The translations under genes and the position numbers were made by a program. Shown here piece after piece: positions 24,101 to 36,600 of a stretch of DNA of 64,000 bases (position 1 is the first letter of the stretch; every line of letters begins with the position of its first letter). Source of the stretch: Atopsyche davidsoni (taxonomy: Eukaryota > Arthropoda > Insecta > Trichoptera > Hydrobiosidae); the NCBI GenBank assembly GCA_022113835.1, contig JAILWY010000009.1, forward strand, positions 15,972,001-16,036,000, read 5' to 3'. The notes under the pieces were generated by a model that ran no database searches, was not told the DNA's origin, and was given only the letters and a program-made list of their open reading frames with translations.

Positions 24101-27100
24101 AGTCAACTGCAGCCAATATTGAATTAGGCAGTAGCTAAACGATTTATTTGAAATTTTTAAAAGATCACAATTCATTTTTAAAAATCAATAATCACCTTAC
24201 TACTTTTTTTTCTCAGTTTAAATCATCAATCTTTGTACATTTATTAGGATATGAAATATGCTCAATGTTTATTCTTTTTATGATATTGTTCATGTATAAA
24301 ACATCTTAAAAATATATCATAGTTGAATTTTTAATCGTTTGTCAGACTTTGCTGCCTTGCCTCTGAGGTCTCAGGAGGCCCGGCTAAGGGCCTCGCATGT
24401 CGTTGAGAAAGACTTGAGTACGGGGTTGCCAAATATATATTTCTTAAATATTTTTGAAAATATTATGAAGAATATTTTCCCTTAATCTTTCGATGTTCCA
24501 CATTTACAACATTTTTTTCTCGCAAAGGTGCTCACAACATAATCTGACAAACCCATTATTAAATATATTTTTTATTTTGATAAATGGAAGGATTTACTGT
24601 TTTCAAAACATCAACAATTATCACATATAAAATTTTTATTCTCGTTATCACTTCGTGTATTGGAATCAATTCAATACACAAAAACGTAACTAAATTTAAG
24701 ACATTACCAAATGAGGGGTTGTAAAATCGATTATATTTTAAAAATACAATGCTTTTGTATGGAAACAGGTGTTATTTAAAACTGATTATTGCTTTTTTCA
24801 TCGGAGGTCTATTCAGTTCTCGACACCTCGATTTTTTTACTGTCAGTAATCAAAAAGTGCCGCGCTGGCAACACTGCAGAAGAATATCGAGTATTTATTA
24901 AAGTGTAGGTGGTTTAATGTAGTTTCGCGTGTGTCGGTTTTAATAATACGACTGATATTGAGGAACGCGTGACCTTGGCCCGAGCTAATCAACAAGCGAG
25001 TATTTTTCAAGCAGTGGGTCGCGATCGAAATTTAGATCGGCAGGCTATTCACGACTTTCTATATTTAATACAATCAAAATGTAACAGAATAACATCGCTG
25101 GCATTCCGCGGCGCAGCAGCGAGGCCCGCCCCCCGAGCCGCCCCTGAGCCGCCCCTGAGTCGCCCCTGAGTCGCCCCTGAGTCGCCCCTGAGCCGCCCCT
25201 GAGCCACCCCCCGAGCCGCCCCGGTGAAGGGAGGCTTCGAGCGCGGGGATCAGTCAGATTTAACTCAGGGAATAAAAAATACATATTATTCTCTCTTACG
25301 TTTTCCGACAGACGAACAAAATATTGGAACAAGACAATTCTACTAGATGCATTTTAATACAAAAGCGGTAATTTATAATCAAATTGTGAAACTATCGTTC
25401 CTCAACTTTTTTTACACGCATGTTAATACATAAGGAGCGAGGAATAAATTTAACTACATTTATTGAGAATAATAGAATAAATGTCCAGAAGAGACATCCG
25501 ATCTATCCTTTGCTCACCGTACCGCGAGATTGGAAGCGCGCGGGCGTTGCATTTAATTAAGATTCGGTGCACTCGCCTGGCGGGCTGGAGGGCTGGAGAG
25601 CTGGAGAGCTGGCCGGGGGTGAGAATCTATAGCTACTGATCCATAGTCTCGCAGAAAGCGTCGTCCGTCGCTCCGTTCGATTTAAATCCGTCTATTCCCC
25701 GCTGTGGCTCAGAGCCACAGCATGGTATCGGCCTCATGGCAGTAGTGGTTAACGGTGGGCGACGAAGGTCAGGTACAACGATCGCTATACTGAGAAGTTC
25801 ATTCACCCTACAGATGTACCCGGTTAACGGAGTTGGTCACGAATGTAGAAAAATAGAATGATTTGTGTGTTTCAAAATTTTGGTTTTCCAGGGGGACGAT
25901 ATATTTTTTTCAATTTTGTTAAATTGCGCAAAACGAATATTTCCCCCCTTTTGGCATCCTTCTCTCGCGGAGTTGTGCAGACCCGAGAAGTTCCGCGGCC
26001 GCGAGAGCGCGAGTGAGGTTCGGCGGGCGGCGGTCGCGGGCAGATAAGGGACCGCATCCGACCTCCGTCCGCGCACTCCCGAATCCCGCCCGAAAAGCGA
26101 GACGCGATGGAATCGTTCCGTTGTAAACATCCGGTCGTTTCATTGATAAGTTCGGAGGCCCGGCCGGGTAGCGCCGGCTTCGCGGGCCGCCGACCGCACC
26201 TCGGCCAGCAGCACCGCGCAGCACCGCGCAGCACCGCGCAGCACCGCGCAGCACCGCGCAGCACCGCGCAGCACCGCGCAGCACTCTCGGGGGAGGCTCG
26301 AGTCGGAGAGTCTGAACTGCGCGAGGCCGGCCGAGAGTCCGGCAGTTGTAACGCTGAACGTCGACGAAATACAAATATCCGCCATCAGCATGCCCTCGAG
26401 TAACACACGAAACGATGAGAAAAATCGGTGCGATTCGAACCCACATCTCGCCGGATACGTATCGCGGTCTGAATTCAAATTTTAAAATCGACAGTCCATA
26501 AGGTTAAGTTAAAAATACGGATTAACAAAAGGCAAATTATGGAAGCAAATTGATAGCCTGGCGGGGTCGGGGGGAGGGGGGGGGGGCGCCGCTGCGGAAA
26601 TACGTTTTCTCCCGGCCGGGCGGCACGCATTTAGATTTCTCGCGTTATCATTTCCAAACTACAATGGCGTATCACCGCGCGGGACTGATTGACGACGGAC
26701 GCCGGAGAATGCCTGAGAAGCGATCAATTTCTGCGAATTTTGGCACGCGAGACCTCGCAACTAGCATCCCGCCATGCGTGAACCGATCCGGAACCGCTCG
26801 GACTGGCGGCCGAGACTTCCTCCCCCCCGCGATTGTATTGCGCACGTTTTTTGTTCCTTTGGTATTTTCGAGTCTATTGCAGAAGTATAGAACACGCAAT
26901 CGATCGATCTTGCCTTTGTGGCAAGTTTTGATGAATCCATTGCCCGTATCAATTAGATCGACGCACTCGTTGCGAACGCCCCAAGACACATTAAAATTAC
27001 GTATCATCATAAAAATTAAGGAATAATAAAAATTCACATTAAATCACAAAATAAAACTATCAATTTTAATATTACTCGGATTTAAGGGTGAAAGGTCCCT

Positions 27101-27626
27101 CGTGTTTCTATACAAAAGGCGATTCTTTTTGAAAATCATTCACGCACTTTAGATATCATACTCGATGCCCGCATCAGTTTTGATTGCCATGACGAATATA
27201 TGAAATGAAGAATGACATTTTTCACTTTTTCGACAGTATCTAATAAATTTACATTATTTCTAATATCCTATGCAAAACATTTATTATGATAATAAATATA
27301 TGCGCAAGCGCACAATATGATATTTACCGATAGCCATAATGATTTATTATAGAAATTATGCACAGTTTTGGTTTTTGTCATTTAGTTAGAAAGAAATTCT
27401 AATAAATATAATTTTAGTATTTGCCTTGATTAAATAACAAATTTATTTTTTTACGATAACGCAGATTATGATACTCGCTGGTGTTTGAATAATATCATAG
27501 ATAATATAACAAACCATCAAAAACGTGCATGCGTGCTCCTGGAGACGTATGGAATAAACAGCAGAAAGGCCGCTATCCTGCAGTGGATTGGCAAGGACTG
27601 GCACGAATACATAAACAGCAACTTTG

Positions 27627-27663
<37 letters not shown>

Positions 27664-30600
27664 AGTACGCCCTAAGAAGCCTCGATATTTTCCATAACAT
27701 TATTTTATATCGAATTCCCACGCAGTTAAGCAAAGTACGAATCTAATTATAGCTCTGCTCGGAATTATGAATGAGACGTATTTATGGAGGATTGTCGGAC
27801 GCCCACTCGGAGAACACGGGGCGAGTGTTTGCTAACCTTTGGAAATTATTATAAAGTTGTAACATGCAAAACATCGCCAGTTAATTTGATCGTAATTTAT
27901 TCATTTTATTTGAATACACTAGAAACATCTACGGTCTGTATAGGTTAGGTAGATAAAGACCGGATCTTCCGATGTGTGTGTGTGTGTGCAGAACGCATTT
28001 CACAATGCCAGAGAATAGTAATTGCCCCATCCTTCTTAGATTTTTTTGGTTACACTGCTCTATTAAGAAATTCTTTCAGTTCCATTTTTAGCCCCCGAGT
28101 GACTAGTCTATGTAGTATTTTTTTCTTACTCCTTGAATGGAATGGCGATCCAATCTCTCCGATATGTAGAGTTCCAATCACTTTAAGAACTGTACATAAA
28201 GCAATGAAAACGCATAATTTGTCTGTTATCATCGGTTTTGGGTCGTCAGCATAGTCAATCAACTCTTTCGAGACATCGCACCGCCGGTTGTCCAACAGAA
28301 TACGTACATCATACCTGTTCACACGAACTATGTAAAATACTCATAAATGGGCATTCACTGTGTTTTTCATAAAATAAATTAAGCGAAACCTAAGCTATTG
28401 GCATTTATGTGCATGACTACCCGAGTGCAAGTCATTCAGCAAAGTCGAAGCGTTCAGAGGGTCGTGCCGGAGGAGCAGCCGGGGGCGGAGGAAACCGCCC
28501 CCGAGTTATCGGCAATGACGCATTTCGCCGAGAAACCCGATACGCCCCTGCGAAAGGTCAAATTGAAAACTGTAAACAAGAAATTGATATGCCGATTACA
28601 GGATTAAGGAACGTCTAATTCCGGAAAGTAACCGACACCGGGTGGACTATCGCTGTGAAGGTATTCTGCATAAAAACTGTAAACCGGAATTCGCGATCTT
28701 CGTGTTTTGCAATATTTTGTGCCCATCGCCCGATCGAGAGAGCAGTGTTGAGTGAATCCCCCTGATGAATAAATGCTAAAAATTATTGTTTATTTAAAAC
28801 AGTTGTCCATTGGCACGTTAGGCGGAATAATTTAAAGACAAGCCACATAAGGAATGACGGCACATGCTCAACGCCAAAAACAAAAGGCATAAAGTAGATT
28901 GATAAATTTATCGGCGAATAATCTTGTAAATGAATTTAAAAAAACTGCGATCACAGGGAAGATCAATGACGATATACAAAAAAAAGGATTAAGGAAGCCT
29001 CCGCTCGTCAGTGATTTGAGTAGGCCGTGCGGTAGTGGCACACCGCGGCGTCAATGAACGGAGCGAGATGAGGGATGAATGACGCGTGCAGCCTCAGGGG
29101 TGGGCGGGGGGCGGGGGCCGGGGGGTTGGTATTTATATACCTTCAAAATCGTAACTGAAAACAGAATCTCCCAACAGGGCTGAAATTGCTTTTTTCTTTA
29201 TCTTCTTGAACATGTGAGATATTTTTTTTTCGCAAGCTGTAATCAAACATATTCAGATTTGACGGGGACTATATATATATCATAGTTCTTCGGAAGAATA
29301 GAAAACCGTGAGCGGAAAATGGACAGGTGAATAAATTTAAGGAATCAGAGACAGTTGCGGTTATTAACAGGGAAATTACAGGTTTGATTGATACATAATC
29401 AATATTTAATTGGCAATATAAGTACGTTGTTTCATTTATAGGATATTTTTGTTAAAAATTCTTGCTAAGTACCAGTGATTCGTTGGTATGATTGGTAATG
29501 CACCGGCCATGTAAACTTGGGGATGTGGGTTTAAATCCCACACAAATCACGATGATATTTTTCTAAGAGTTTCTTTAATAAATTTTTAATATTTGAAAAA
29601 ATGTACTTAATCATTATCAAAATATTGTGCAACCTGGATTCGAATTGCAGTTGTTATGCAACTGTAACCACAAGACCGCAAGGAGGTTAATGTTAAAAAA
29701 AAACATATATAATATAATCATACTTTCATGTAGTCACAAACACAATTGTACTTCGTGATGCGAGCGAATTTATAATCCACGTTGGCATCTACGTACTCCA
29801 TAGATTGCAAACAAAACATTAATGAAATAAATAAAATAAAAAAACGGTTTTTATAATAAAGTTCTTTCACCCCACAGGAGTATAGTCAAACTTCGAAAGA
29901 GCTCATCTCACTGTCCAAGAGATAAAAAGTTTATTATTTACTTTTGAAGCATAGTACTTAATGAAATATTTATTTTTTAAATATAATATCAATAGTATCC
30001 GTCCTATTTTGAAGCAAGTACCTACTGGGACGTCCAAACTGCCCCAGATACGATCTGCGTCCCATCCCCGGAGCGCGTGGCTGGCGAGACCTTCTGCAGT
30101 CGGTTGCCTCTCGGCTCGGCTGCCGGTCCAGTCCTATCTCGCCCGTTTATCAGCCTCGATGGTTTCGTCGGGAAGTGAAATTATAATTTGGCAAATCCGA
30201 GGGCCGAGAGGACGCCCCATAAATCGCGCCACCGCTGTCGGCTTATCTCCCGGATCCCATTTTCTTCGTATCAATTCTCTGGCATTTCCATCTGCGCTAA
30301 GTTTTATTCCTTCTGCGAGACGTTTCCCCGGCCGGAGCCCCTCGCGGGCTGTGCTGCTGTTTGTCACAATAAAACTATTTTCTCGATGGCTTACTACACA
30401 CAATTTGAGCAATATAGCGAAAAACCACATAGTATATCATTAAAAGATAAAACTTTTAGTTTGTTAAGACTTATCTGTAGAAAATAAAACCGCGCTGCGG
30501 TTTAGTGACTGGCGCGTTTATATAATATTTAGGTAATCGAATTACACACTTACGAGAAAAAATGTTGAAAAGTTTTATTTAGACACCGGTGGAATTCGAA

Positions 30601-33600
30601 CCAGCACTTCGCGGCTATCGCGGCCAGGTGCTCTAACCGGGTTAAATTAACTCTGTCATCTGATGATGATCGGAGATTCCAGTCGAGACTAATACAAAAA
30701 CATTACGATGGTAACTATGGTCTTCCTATATATGCCTATCATAAAACACACCTGGAAGATATTTCCCATATCAATACGGTATCAAACCACACAAAGCATC
30801 TCCGAAATGGGGAACTGAGTTGTACTTTTGTATTTTACATGTCTTATTTTTCATTTCATTTTGATCGTCATCGTGTTGTGTGTTAGTAAATGATATGCGT
30901 GCGAATAAAACAGATGGTACTTTTTTCTTATCCATACAATAATAAACCGGACGACTTTTACATTGCAGATCAATTTGAAGATTTCCGCCGGTTTTGCCCA
31001 AAAGCGGTGCGAGTCCATGGAAGATTCCAGAGCAAGTCTGCTATATTCCCATATGTTTACGAGTTGGAACAATGCCTGGGACGCCGGAGCCTCCGCTAAT
31101 GAGGCGGCTCGGCCTGGACTGCAGGCGTGCCCCGCGGGTCCCACGAGAACCGGCGCACTCCCACGGTGGCCATGGGATCCTTGATTCTTCAGCAGGCGCT
31201 CTGACCAGGTGGAGAATTTTCGAACATGAATTGAGAGAGCGAAACTTGAACCTACTGTACCAAGTATACAAATTAAAGATTCTAAAAAATAAATTTGAGC
31301 GTATTTACGTTTACACTTTGCTCTGTTACTTTTCTACTATATCAAATAATTTTCTACAATTAAATTTTAAATATGAAATACTTTTATGATTTTTCCATTT
31401 TTTATTTTATTTTATAGGTGACCGGTGGCATTTTTAAACGAACTTCGTTTAAAAATGCCAGCGCAACAGGTTGGCTAAACCGGTCACCTATAACATAAAA
31501 AATGTGGAAAAATCACAAAATTGTTTTTATTCAAAATATATTGAATAGTGTTTTATGAAGAAAAAAAATGTTTTAGTGGATACGTATGTTATTTAATATT
31601 GATTTAATAACCAAAAGTAGACGTTTTTAAACATATTGAATGCAAAATAAGAGTTGTTTTTAACAAAATCGATGCGATATTATAACTACGTATATTTATA
31701 TATATTTTTTATTTTTTCTATTGAATTCATCGCGAAATAAAAATGGTTATTCTAAGAAGAAAATGAAACTATGATATTTTTTGTAGCAAGTCATAATTTG
31801 ACATTAATGTTCCAGCATGTTTAATTTTATTTTTTTTAATACATAAAATTAATTTTATGATATAAAATTATACATAAAATTAATATTGCAATAAGATTTT
31901 AGAAGACGTAAAATATGTTCATAATTACTTAATATGCAGAAATTTGTAAATTGCATAAATCACATATTTGAAAACTTAACACTAAATCTTGATGATGAGA
32001 TGTTAGAGTATCAAGAAAATTGTGTTCTAGGGTGTATGTATTGCCACGACAAAGTTTCACAGGTCTTTCGTACTAACCCAAGAATTTAATATTGTCATCC
32101 AATTTTTTTAATATACTTCAAACATGGATATAATTTATAGTATGAGATATAAATACCATTTATTACTGTAGTAGCGCTTTATTTGCAGTGAGTGCAGTAA
32201 TTCAGAGATAGTAGTTCAGAGGCTTTCACGCGCATAATTCTAACCCATCAGATTCTAAGCAATTAGATTTTTTACAAGACAGATTCTGCTCACCATTGAG
32301 TTATTTACGAGAATCAATTTAGAATTACACTTCAAAAGCAATACGTTCTCAGAAAAGCGCCGCGTAAAAATGATTGATGATTTCTCGAATGGCTTCTCTG
32401 GTGCGGCATTATTTATCTACTGAAATGCACACCTGGCGTACCTTCCAAATCACTCGATAATAAATAAATAAATACATTATGCATTTGCTCTCCTTGTCTG
32501 CTGAATAATTACAGAGAGGGACGGCAGATCGGAGCCGCGCGCGCGACCTTTCCGAGAATTAATTACAATTCCGTTCGACAACTTTCCAGAAGTCGTGCAA
32601 AAAAATGTTTTTCAGACAATCCGTTGGCGAGAATTTCTTTTTAAAAAAAGTTTAATTAAAGCTGAGTATGTTATTAGACATAAAATCGAATGTTCTGACG
32701 AAAGGGCATCGCTTAATATTATAGAATTGTATTTATTTAATAACTGTCTTCCCACCCACCTGTCTCGGGTGCAATCGCGCGCTTCTCAAACTTTGTTCGC
32801 TTTTGCTCCCATTTTGACGCTTCGACACAATTTATGTTTATTTTACGCAGAAAGCGAGGCACAACACACCTGTAGCAACAGGCAGCCTGGGACTTTTCAT
32901 TTCAAATATTTTTAAACTTGACTTCTTCACCTATTTGTTAACACGGTTGAATAACATGCACGAAAAATAAATAACATCAGTCTCTGATTTTTCGCTTGTT
33001 TGCATGCGAGATTATGACTATATCTATATGCCTCCTCGTCGTCACGGTGTGGCCTAATGTGAATGAGCCTACAGGCAGCTGATTAGGCGCGTTATACTTT
33101 TGCCAACATCGGATTCCACCTCCATATCTACAGTTTATAGAAAGCATATTTTTTCTTGTAGTATTATTTATTATTTATTCTGATTAAATAAATTAGCAAG
33201 CACAGCTAAAGGTCGGCCGAGCAAGCAGCGCGAGTGCGGCCAGGACAGGGTGCACCGACTAATTATATATTTTGATTTCCCTGCTACACATAATTACTAC
33301 AGCATTCTAAAGGCGAGCCGTGCAAATATCAATATTTAAATACGACAAATAACATTATGCTTGCAGATGACTTAGTGGTTGTCATCAATTTGACTTAATT
33401 CCGTTATAAAAATATTTTAACACACAAATATATTTATTACTTAATTAAGAGCATATTTGTAACCGCCCGTTGACTTAACGGCATAGCTCACCGGCATTAT
33501 GCTGCCGACCTGTACATGGCTCAAGGGGGTTTGAAATTGACTTGTACATGCGTACCAGAAGTAAAGGCCTCTACACACGTAGCAACAAATCATGCCACCA

Positions 33601-36600
33601 ACTTGCAGTTAGCCTTTATTTTTGGTGTTTTTTTTGTTATAACTGCCTAAGTAAACAAAGCAATGTAGGACGCTATTGACTAGCTGCAAGTTGGTAGCGA
33701 GATTTGTTACTACGTGTGTGGAATGCTGAAGTCTCCACGCACGTCTGGACCGCGTTCTCGCAGATTACTTTCGCATAATGATCACTCTCGCCGCGGCCTC
33801 GGAGAGTGCGGAGCGGCCGGGCAGCGCAGTCCATGACCTATTTGCTGAATTACCACGTGATCACCACGCGATTAACAAGTGACCGGGCCGTCTCGGAGCC
33901 ATTGCTCGGGATGACTGCATCCATTGCACAAAGGTATGCTTGCCATAATTCAATCGCCTCGTGGTTCTGTGATAACATAACTGATTGGCGAAAATTCGGT
34001 CACGGGTTCAAATCCGAGTGGAAAAATTTAAGATCTTTCAAAAATTATAAATTCACCCTAAATGAGGACAGTACAATAATTATATGTTTATAACAAATAA
34101 ATAAAATTAAATAATACAAAAGATTGCCCTAACAATATATAGCGAAATTATTCAAGAAATTACTTAAAAACAGAACAGAAAACGGTCTTCATAAGTAACA
34201 TATAGTATATTATATTAATAAAATCAGAAACGTTATAATATAAAAATGATTATTTCGTTTCAACCAAGGTACGTATACTTTAAGTATAATGCTTTAAAGT
34301 ATGTTCATTAAATGTATAAAAATTTTGATGCACATTATCTATTTCCAGACATGTTTCAATACTTCAAGAAACAAATTAAACCGCTAAATTCTATTAAGTA
34401 TTCTCACATTTATTCACCATAGACCAACCAACTCACTCAGTGAACTAAGAAGGTATTTTGATGGGAGTTGAATTATTCATTCAAAAAACCCTACAATCTT
34501 AACAAGCCAATCGAATCGCTTCCGCGGAGTGCAAGAACAGCGCTAACAAGATGCCGGTTTTATTTGATCACACCTGGAACGCTCAAGGAACGCTCCGAGC
34601 TAATGAAGTAACGGGACCTTCTGCCTGATGTGAGAATTGGAAAGGAAACCGCATTCCTCGCAGCCGATGATGACTAACGGAGGACCATCTGTCATCGATC
34701 ATCGTGATCTCGGCGGAGGAACCGGAACCGCTAAATGGACGACTTAACTAGTTATGGCGGTAGAGCGAATACACCTGGCCCGGAACAAATGTGCTGGACA
34801 CGAGCACGCGATACACGAGCGTGTGTGGATACACTTCACCGCAACCGGTGGAGCTCTATCACACATACCTTCAAAAATATCTAGGTAAAACAGAACTCAA
34901 CCGAGACGGGTCTTAATGGGCGTTACCCTGGTAAGAGAAATAAACATGCTATCATTCCCGTAAATACACTGCCTTTTGCGAATTTGCAAACTGCTACAAA
35001 AAGACCTTCTTAATTAAATCCGTTATTAATTTGTCACAACTAGTGCTATAAGCTTGCAAAGCTTTCGCATACTTTGAAAATGTTCCCTGCAAAAGCTTAC
35101 AAAAGCAGCATCGAGCCTGATCTGCACGTCTGTAGATCCGCGCAGACGAAAATCATATTTAAAATAAATTATCGATTAAACTCTGGCGCAAGTTTCTACC
35201 ACAGTCGGTGAGCAAAGCTTCATCTCATATTTCCGAAAAATCCGGTTCGGGACAATCGAACGGAAGCCCACCTCGGGGGGCGTGCGGGCCGGGAGGAATG
35301 CTCCGCGTAATCTAATATGCGTGCACAAATCGATGTAGCTTCGCCAGCTGGTGTGCCAATTCGAGAAACGAAAACCGACAAGTAGACTACGTATTTTTTA
35401 AAGAGCACCATGCCGAGTATCACTATTCATTTTCCCCGTTTGTTTTGTGTATTCCATTTATTTACTACACAGACCAGGTAAAACGCATGGGAGTATGTAA
35501 TAAAATTATTTTAAAAGGGTTTACTGAATACGGTATTAAAGAATATCAGTGAGAAATGAGAAATCACCGTTAATCACCGAACCCTTTGATAGACGTAGAA
35601 AGAGATATATGACTCAGTGATATTTATAGGTGCATCCTTAAATAACCGGTCCTCGGTAAAAAAGCAGAGGTGTTGCTGCGGGCCGAGCCAATTGGCTGCA
35701 TCGAGTGCGGGTTGCGTTCGAGGCCGCCGCCGAAAAGTGAAAGAAATTGGCGCTGAAAACGAAAGTGTGAAAAAAAACTTCCTTCGCAATAAATCATCTC
35801 CTTTTACTGGGTCACGGACCCGCCCGCGCCCAGCTTCAAGGACGCGGCCGGAATAACTTTCCGCGAGCACCCTGCAGCAGAAGGAAGTTGAGAGATTTAT
35901 GTCCCGAAACGCCGGAGCGGCTGCCCCGGGCGGACCCTGGTGCCGGCTTTCTGATAGGCATACTTATAACGCAAATTCTTCTGTACTAGCACAGAACTCC
36001 GGCACCACAACTTGACTATTCTTGAATTATCTTACTATGAGTAATAACTTAAAATTTTTCTGGGCATTGTTTCGCCTCCGATTTTAGGATCAATTCAAGA
36101 AGTTCAATCTTGTATTGAGCCGAGACTTCAGATCAATTAATAAAAACTTAACGTGGCACCTAAAAAATCCTTCCACAGTCCTTTTGTGTCAGTCACAGTG
36201 TGTTGATAATATTTAAAACTCATTCAATGAAAAAATTATTCATATATTGATAAAATTAATTCGAGAGACCAGTGGCATGGCGTTGTTTTGCCTGTTCAAA
36301 CGAATCAATTTTTACTATTACTAGCAGCTGGAAATAATCTGCGTATGGTGCAAATAATTAGAGTTGAATGTAATATGAACACATAAATATATTTTAAAAT
36401 GCAATTGTCAATAAAAGTACAAAAACTCAGTAGGTTTTTTTATGTTTAATAATAGCATACGCTTCAGTGAAAAATGAAAATCTCACGAACTATTAGTGAG
36501 CGCGGTTGAGCGTGCTAATGCTACGTTTAAACGCGTGCTCGGCGTTGACTGCGGCTGCATGCAAGACGTCTGCTCACATTTACTCCAAGGTGATACGATT

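Noticed and set aside
25919..26446. 175-codon minus-strand ORF and overlapping 130-, 112- and 98-codon ORFs
   Set aside because: They are all translations of the GCACCGCGCA decamer array and its GC-rich flanks, open on both strands at once.
26550..27026. 158-codon ORF after a G-rich tract
   Set aside because: No domain or periodicity is recognisable, and the minus strand is also open over 121 codons. It is not supportable as a gene.
29961..30443. 160-codon ORF in a GC islet
   Set aside because: No family resemblance, no start context, and opposite-strand ORFs are open too. It lies inside a tRNA/SINE-rich intron and is best explained by composition.
30583..30645. Functional tRNA gene
   Set aside because: A and B boxes are good, but there is no acceptor stem and the anticodon loop lacks T33, so it is listed as SINE-like.
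33471..33545. Possible further tRNA-like head (AACGGCATAGCTCACCGG...GGGGGTTTGAAATT)
   Set aside because: The B-box is degenerate and no arm pairs well.
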